From Actinomycetes bacterium (GTDB lineage Bacteria; Actinomycetota; Actinomycetes; Prado026): a DNA stretch of 15,981 bases. Both the position numbers and the translations under genes were made by a program. The stretch is taken from positions 1-15,981 of the forward strand of contig JALOLN010000029.1 in the NCBI GenBank assembly GCA_025455945.1. The letters are read 5' to 3'. Positions 13,665 through 15,981 of this stretch are shown here, piece after piece; position 1 is the stretch's first letter; every line of letters starts with the position of its first letter. The notes below the pieces were generated by a model. It was not told the origin of the DNA and did not search any database. It saw only the letters and a program-made list of their open reading frames with translations.

Positions 13665-14288
13665 ATGCGTCGCCACGTGGCACCGGTCCTCAGCGCGGTG
13701 GTCACCGCAGTGCTGGTCGCGGTGCTGGCCACCGCGGTCGGCGGCGAGATCGGCCGGCAGGCGGTCGGGCCGTCGGTGCCGTACCCCCGACCCGCCAGCA
13801 CCTCCGTGTCGTCGTCCGCCCCCGCCGTGACCCCGACCCCGGCACCCGCCACGACCTCAGCCCCGACCCCGACACCGACCGCCGCACTGACGTCCGCCGC
13901 GCCCAGCCGCAGCCCCGCCCGGCTGGACCCGCGCTGCCGCCACGGCTTCGTCGTGTGCATCAGCAAGGCGGACCGCCGAGTGCGCCTGGTGGACGACGGC
14001 CGGGTGCTGCTGTCGCTGGCCGCCCGGTTCGGCAGCCGCAGCCGCCCGACCCGCGAGGGCACGTTCCACGTCACGTGGAAGGACCGCGACCACTGGTCGA
14101 CGACGTTCGAGTCGTCGATGCCGTTCTCGCTGTTCTTCGCCGGCGGTCAGGCCATCCACTACTCGGCCGACTTCGCACGGGTCGGCTACGCCGGCGCCTC
14201 GCACGGCTGCGTCAACCTGCGCAGCTGGTCAGGCGCGCAGCGGCTCTTCGACCTCGTCCCCGTGGGCACCCGCGTCGTCATCTCCTGA
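13665..14288 (+). CDS. Membrane-anchored L,D-transpeptidase (YkuD family)
   Basis: This 207-residue envelope enzyme is predicted to make or exchange 3-3 peptidoglycan cross-links, or attach proteins to peptide stems. Residues about 6-26 form a signal peptide or N-terminal anchor. Residues 40-85 are a Pro/Thr/Ser/Ala-rich stalk, probably crossing part of the wall. The YkuD catalytic domain (about 93-207) starts at GFVVCISKADRRVRLVDDG, passes through PTREGTFHV, and holds the active-site motif: His165 (AIHYS), then SHGCVNLR with His180 and nucleophile Cys182. Two further cysteines (Cys91 and Cys98) flank the start of the domain and could form a disulfide outside the cell. It lacks the Ig-like domains of mycobacterial LdtMt2-type enzymes. 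Its last 19 codons overlap the 3' end of the PAP2 gene on the other strand. Neighbours do not name a pathway partner. The family is firm; the exact cross-linking role is inferred. Confidence 0.92.
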   Translation: MRRHVAPVLSAVVTAVLVAVLATAVGGEIGRQAVGPSVPYPRPASTSVSSSAPAVTPTPAPATTSAPTPTPTAALTSAAPSRSPARLDPRCRHGFVVCISKADRRVRLVDDGRVLLSLAARFGSRSRPTREGTFHVTWKDRDHWSTTFESSMPFSLFFAGGQAIHYSADFARVGYAGASHGCVNLRSWSGAQRLFDLVPVGTRVVIS

Positions 14289-15266
14289 CCGCTGCCGGCC
14301 ACGCCGGCGCCAGGTCTCCCACAGCCCCACGACGACGGCGATGACCCCGACGTAGAGGTAGCCCAGCAGGGCGTCCACGACGTAGTGCTCGCCGCCGTAG
14401 ACCAGCGAGAAGCACATCGCGAGGGTGTAGCCGAGGAGCACCGTCCGCCAGACCCACCCCACACTCGACCACAGGAACACCATCACCAGGGCCGCGAAGG
14501 CCGCGTGCAACGACGGCACGGCCGCCACCTGGTTCGAGCCGGCCTGGCCGTAGGCGATGAGCTGGCTGGCACCGTGCAGCCCGATGGCATCCCAGCCGCG
14601 GGAGGGGAGGCGTTCGACCCAGGGGATGACCCCCTCACGGGCCGCGAACCACGGCGGTGCGGCGGGATACAGGATGTAGGTGACCAGCCCGGCGTAGGAC
14701 AGCACGAGTAGCCGGCGGGCCCACGCCGCCCAGCGCTCCCGGGACCGCAGGTAGAGGACGACAGCCATGATCCACACGACGAAGAAGTGCGAGAAGTACA
14801 CCAGCGAGACGACGAAGTCGTACCAGTGCACCGTTCCCGGGTCGTAGAGCCAGTCCTGCAGCCGGACGGTGGGGACCGGGCTGCCGAACAGCGCCTCCTC
14901 CACCGCCACGACCTCGGTGACGTGCACCGGCCGGCCCAGCGTGTCCGCGACGCCGCGGGTGTAGTCGTAGACGAAGAGGAACCCGACGAAGGGCAGCCAG
15001 TCGAGCAGGATCCGGCCCTGGGCCCGCCATGGCCGGCCCACGTTCACGGCGAACAGCAGGCCGAAGATCCAGATGAACTGGCTGCCGCGGTCCATCGGCA
15101 GGCCGCGGGCGACGATGAACCAGGCCAGGACGACCGCCCATGCCCAGACCAGCAGCCAGCGCCGGTTCCGGGCGGCGACGCCGGCCCGGCTCAGCCGTCC
15201 GCGCAGGCCGGGAACGCCGGACGGCGTGGCCGACCCGGGTCCGTCCTCCTCGAGCAGCTGGACCAT
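14229..15266 (-). CDS. PAP2-family (AUR1-like) integral membrane phosphatase/transferase
   Basis: This 345-residue polytopic membrane protein belongs to the PAP2 superfamily, closest by eye to the PAP2_3 group that includes inositol phosphorylceramide synthase AUR1. Hydrophobic segments lie near residues 36-54, 64-76, 87-101, 150-172, 184-200, 245-268, 272-290 and 296-316. The signature stretches are ILYPAAPPWFA (198-208), VPSLHAAFAAL with His254 (250-260), and YGGEHYVVDALLGY with His294 and Asp298 (290-303), the phosphatidic-acid-phosphatase-type active site. Such enzymes cleave or transfer lipid phosphate groups such as phosphatidic acid, undecaprenyl pyrophosphate or phosphoinositol; the substrate cannot be read from sequence. 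The C-terminal tail after residue 320 is charged and cytoplasmic. ATG 15266 is chosen; an in-frame TTG at 15305 would add 13 residues. The 3' end overlaps the convergent transpeptidase gene by 60 bases. Confidence 0.88.
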   Translation of the reverse strand: MVQLLEEDGPGSATPSGVPGLRGRLSRAGVAARNRRWLLVWAWAVVLAWFIVARGLPMDRGSQFIWIFGLLFAVNVGRPWRAQGRILLDWLPFVGFLFVYDYTRGVADTLGRPVHVTEVVAVEEALFGSPVPTVRLQDWLYDPGTVHWYDFVVSLVYFSHFFVVWIMAVVLYLRSRERWAAWARRLLVLSYAGLVTYILYPAAPPWFAAREGVIPWVERLPSRGWDAIGLHGASQLIAYGQAGSNQVAAVPSLHAAFAALVMVFLWSSVGWVWRTVLLGYTLAMCFSLVYGGEHYVVDALLGYLYVGVIAVVVGLWETWRRRGRQRSGDDDAGAHGDEVEEPLRA

Positions 15267-15416
15267 GACCGCACAGTCAACCAGCCGGACGGCCGAGTGA
15301 CCCAACTCTGGCCGCCGGCTGCGCCGAGGCCGGCCCCGACCACGCGGATGCCGACCGCCTCGCCATGAAGGGCGCCCCAGGGCGGTCTATTCGCCTCAAG
15401 GGACCCATGATGCGGA

Positions 15417-15444
15417 GGGGGGCGGGGAGAGGGAGGGGCAGGGG
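15417..15444 (+). other. G-run tract with G-quadruplex-forming pattern
   Basis: Five runs of three or more G (15417-15422, 15424-15427, 15431-15433, 15435-15438 and 15441-15444) are separated by loops of one to three bases, satisfying the usual G-quadruplex pattern on the plus strand. It occupies the place where a -35 element would lie for the YwiC-like gene. Formation in the cell is inferred. Confidence 0.6.
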
Positions 15445-15450
15445 TAGCGT
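15445..15450 (+). promoter_or_regulatory. Candidate -10 element of the YwiC-like gene
   Basis: TAGCGT fits TANNNT and ends nine bases before ATG 15460, implying a leaderless or nearly leaderless transcript. No ribosome site is found at normal spacing. Confidence 0.4.
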
Positions 15451-15459
15451 CGGGCGGCG

Positions 15460-15981
15460 ATGAGCGTCCGCGGGTGGATCCCGCCCCAGCACGGGGCCTG
15501 GGCGATGCTGGTCGTCCCCTTCGTCCTCGGAGTCATGGCCGGCGGCGCGGCCGCGCTGCACCTGCTGCTGCTGCCCGCCTGGGTGCTGGCCTACCTCGCC
15601 TCGTACTACTTCCTGCAGTGGCTGCGGGCCCGCCGCAGGCAGCGCTTCGTGCGCCCGCTGCTCGTCTACGGCGGTCTGCTCGCCGTGGTCGGCGCAGTGC
15701 TGGTGCTGCTGCAGCCGGAGCTGCTGCTGTTCGCCGTCCTCTACCTGCCGGGCGTCCTCGTCAACGTGTGGTACGCCCGGCGGCACGACGACCGGTCCCT
15801 CGTCAACGGCCTCGTCTCGGTCGCCCAGGCGAGCCTCGGTGTGCCATTGGCCAACGCCGTCGGCGCCCACCCCGACTGGCCCGCAGCCTGGCGGCTGTTC
15901 GCCCTGGCGCTGCTGTACTTCGCCGGCACCGTGTTCTTCGTCAAGACGATGATCCGGGAACGCGAGAGCACCGGCTACTAC
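15460..15981 (+). CDS. YwiC-like family membrane protein, partial
   Basis: The frame runs from ATG 15460 to the right edge (174 codons without a stop), so the C-terminus is missing. The N-terminal signature PPQHGAWAMLVVPFVLG (residues 9-25) is the hallmark of the YwiC-like family, small multi-pass membrane proteins without an established function; B. subtilis ywiC lies near nitrate-respiration genes. Hydrophobic segments are visible at about 14-28, 32-52, 65-85, 87-105 and 146-163. The basic loop RARRRQRF (56-63) is probably cytoplasmic. The start is supported by the signature position and by the candidate -10 just upstream. The gene is divergent from the PAP2 gene, and its downstream neighbours are outside the window. 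The family call is good; the function is unknown. Confidence 0.85.
   Translation, partial: MSVRGWIPPQHGAWAMLVVPFVLGVMAGGAAALHLLLLPAWVLAYLASYYFLQWLRARRRQRFVRPLLVYGGLLAVVGAVLVLLQPELLLFAVLYLPGVLVNVWYARRHDDRSLVNGLVSVAQASLGVPLANAVGAHPDWPAAWRLFALALLYFAGTVFFVKTMIRERESTGYY

Larger units (their letters stand above)
15267..15459. other. Divergent intergenic region between PAP2 and YwiC-like genes
   Basis: This is the longest gap in the window. It contains no gene that I can support. It does contain a locally AT-richer stretch around 15386-15412 and a G-run tract at 15417-15444 just before the candidate -10 of the YwiC-like gene. Confidence 0.6.

Noticed and set aside
12376..13830. Open frame of 484 codons on the plus strand across the reductase gene
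   Set aside because: The minus-strand reductase has complete FAD and NADPH motifs. This frame starts inside the SHOCT gene and ends inside the transpeptidase gene in the wrong frames.
12668..14074. Open frame of 468 codons on the minus strand overlapping the reductase and transpeptidase
   Set aside because: It is out of frame with the reductase and antisense to the transpeptidase, with no recognisable motif.
1..15981. tRNA, rRNA, CRISPR arrays, transposases or phage genes
   Set aside because: I looked on both strands and saw no cloverleaf with a conserved T-arm, no regular direct repeats with spacers, and no transposase or integrase motifs.

Overview
The window is a very GC-rich stretch of an actinobacterial chromosome. 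Codon third positions are almost always G or C, GTG starts are common, and the gene families (DUF2510/SHOCT protein, ChoD-like oxidase, cyclase-ATPase, YwiC-like protein, type 2 ferredoxin-NADP reductase) are typical of high-GC Actinobacteria. A member of the Geodermatophilaceae or a near relative is my guess, but it is not proven by the sequence. I find no rRNA, tRNA, CRISPR array, insertion sequence or phage gene. No gene-free gap exceeds 300 bases; the largest (15267-15459) is 193 bases.

Layout. Positions 1-2340 (minus strand) hold a cytidine/guanine-deaminase-family enzyme followed without a gap by a secreted subtilisin-like protease that runs off the left edge. Positions 2398-5615 (plus) hold the complete acetate pathway pair pta-ackA, joined by a TGATG overlap. 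A convergent gap with nested inverted repeats (5642-5725) separates them from a minus-strand membrane protein (5745-6320). Divergent from that is a two-gene unit: a ChoD-like FAD oxidase (6393-8018), overlapping by 4 bases a 1183-residue protein that joins a class III cyclase domain, an AAA/STAND-like ATPase and a family 5 solute-binding domain (8015-11566). A DUF2510/PH/SHOCT protein (11607-12524) ends 4 bases from the end of a convergent ferredoxin-NADP reductase (12529-13515). Then come an anchored L,D-transpeptidase (13665-14288), a convergent PAP2-family membrane protein whose 3' end overlaps it (14229-15266), and the start of a YwiC-like membrane protein (15460 to the right edge).

How the genes work together. 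Pta and AckA interconvert acetyl-CoA and acetate with ATP formation. The protease, the L,D-transpeptidase and the PAP2 protein all act at the cell envelope, but nothing shows that they are functionally linked. The oxidase and the cyclase-ATPase-binding protein fusion are almost certainly translated together. The fusion is the most unusual object in the window: a binding domain normally found outside the membrane sits on a protein with no export signal, behind a cyclase domain whose two substrate-selecting positions are changed. It could be a cytoplasmic ligand sensor. Several start codons lie 7-9 bases after a TANNNT-like -10 element, which suggests leaderless transcripts.
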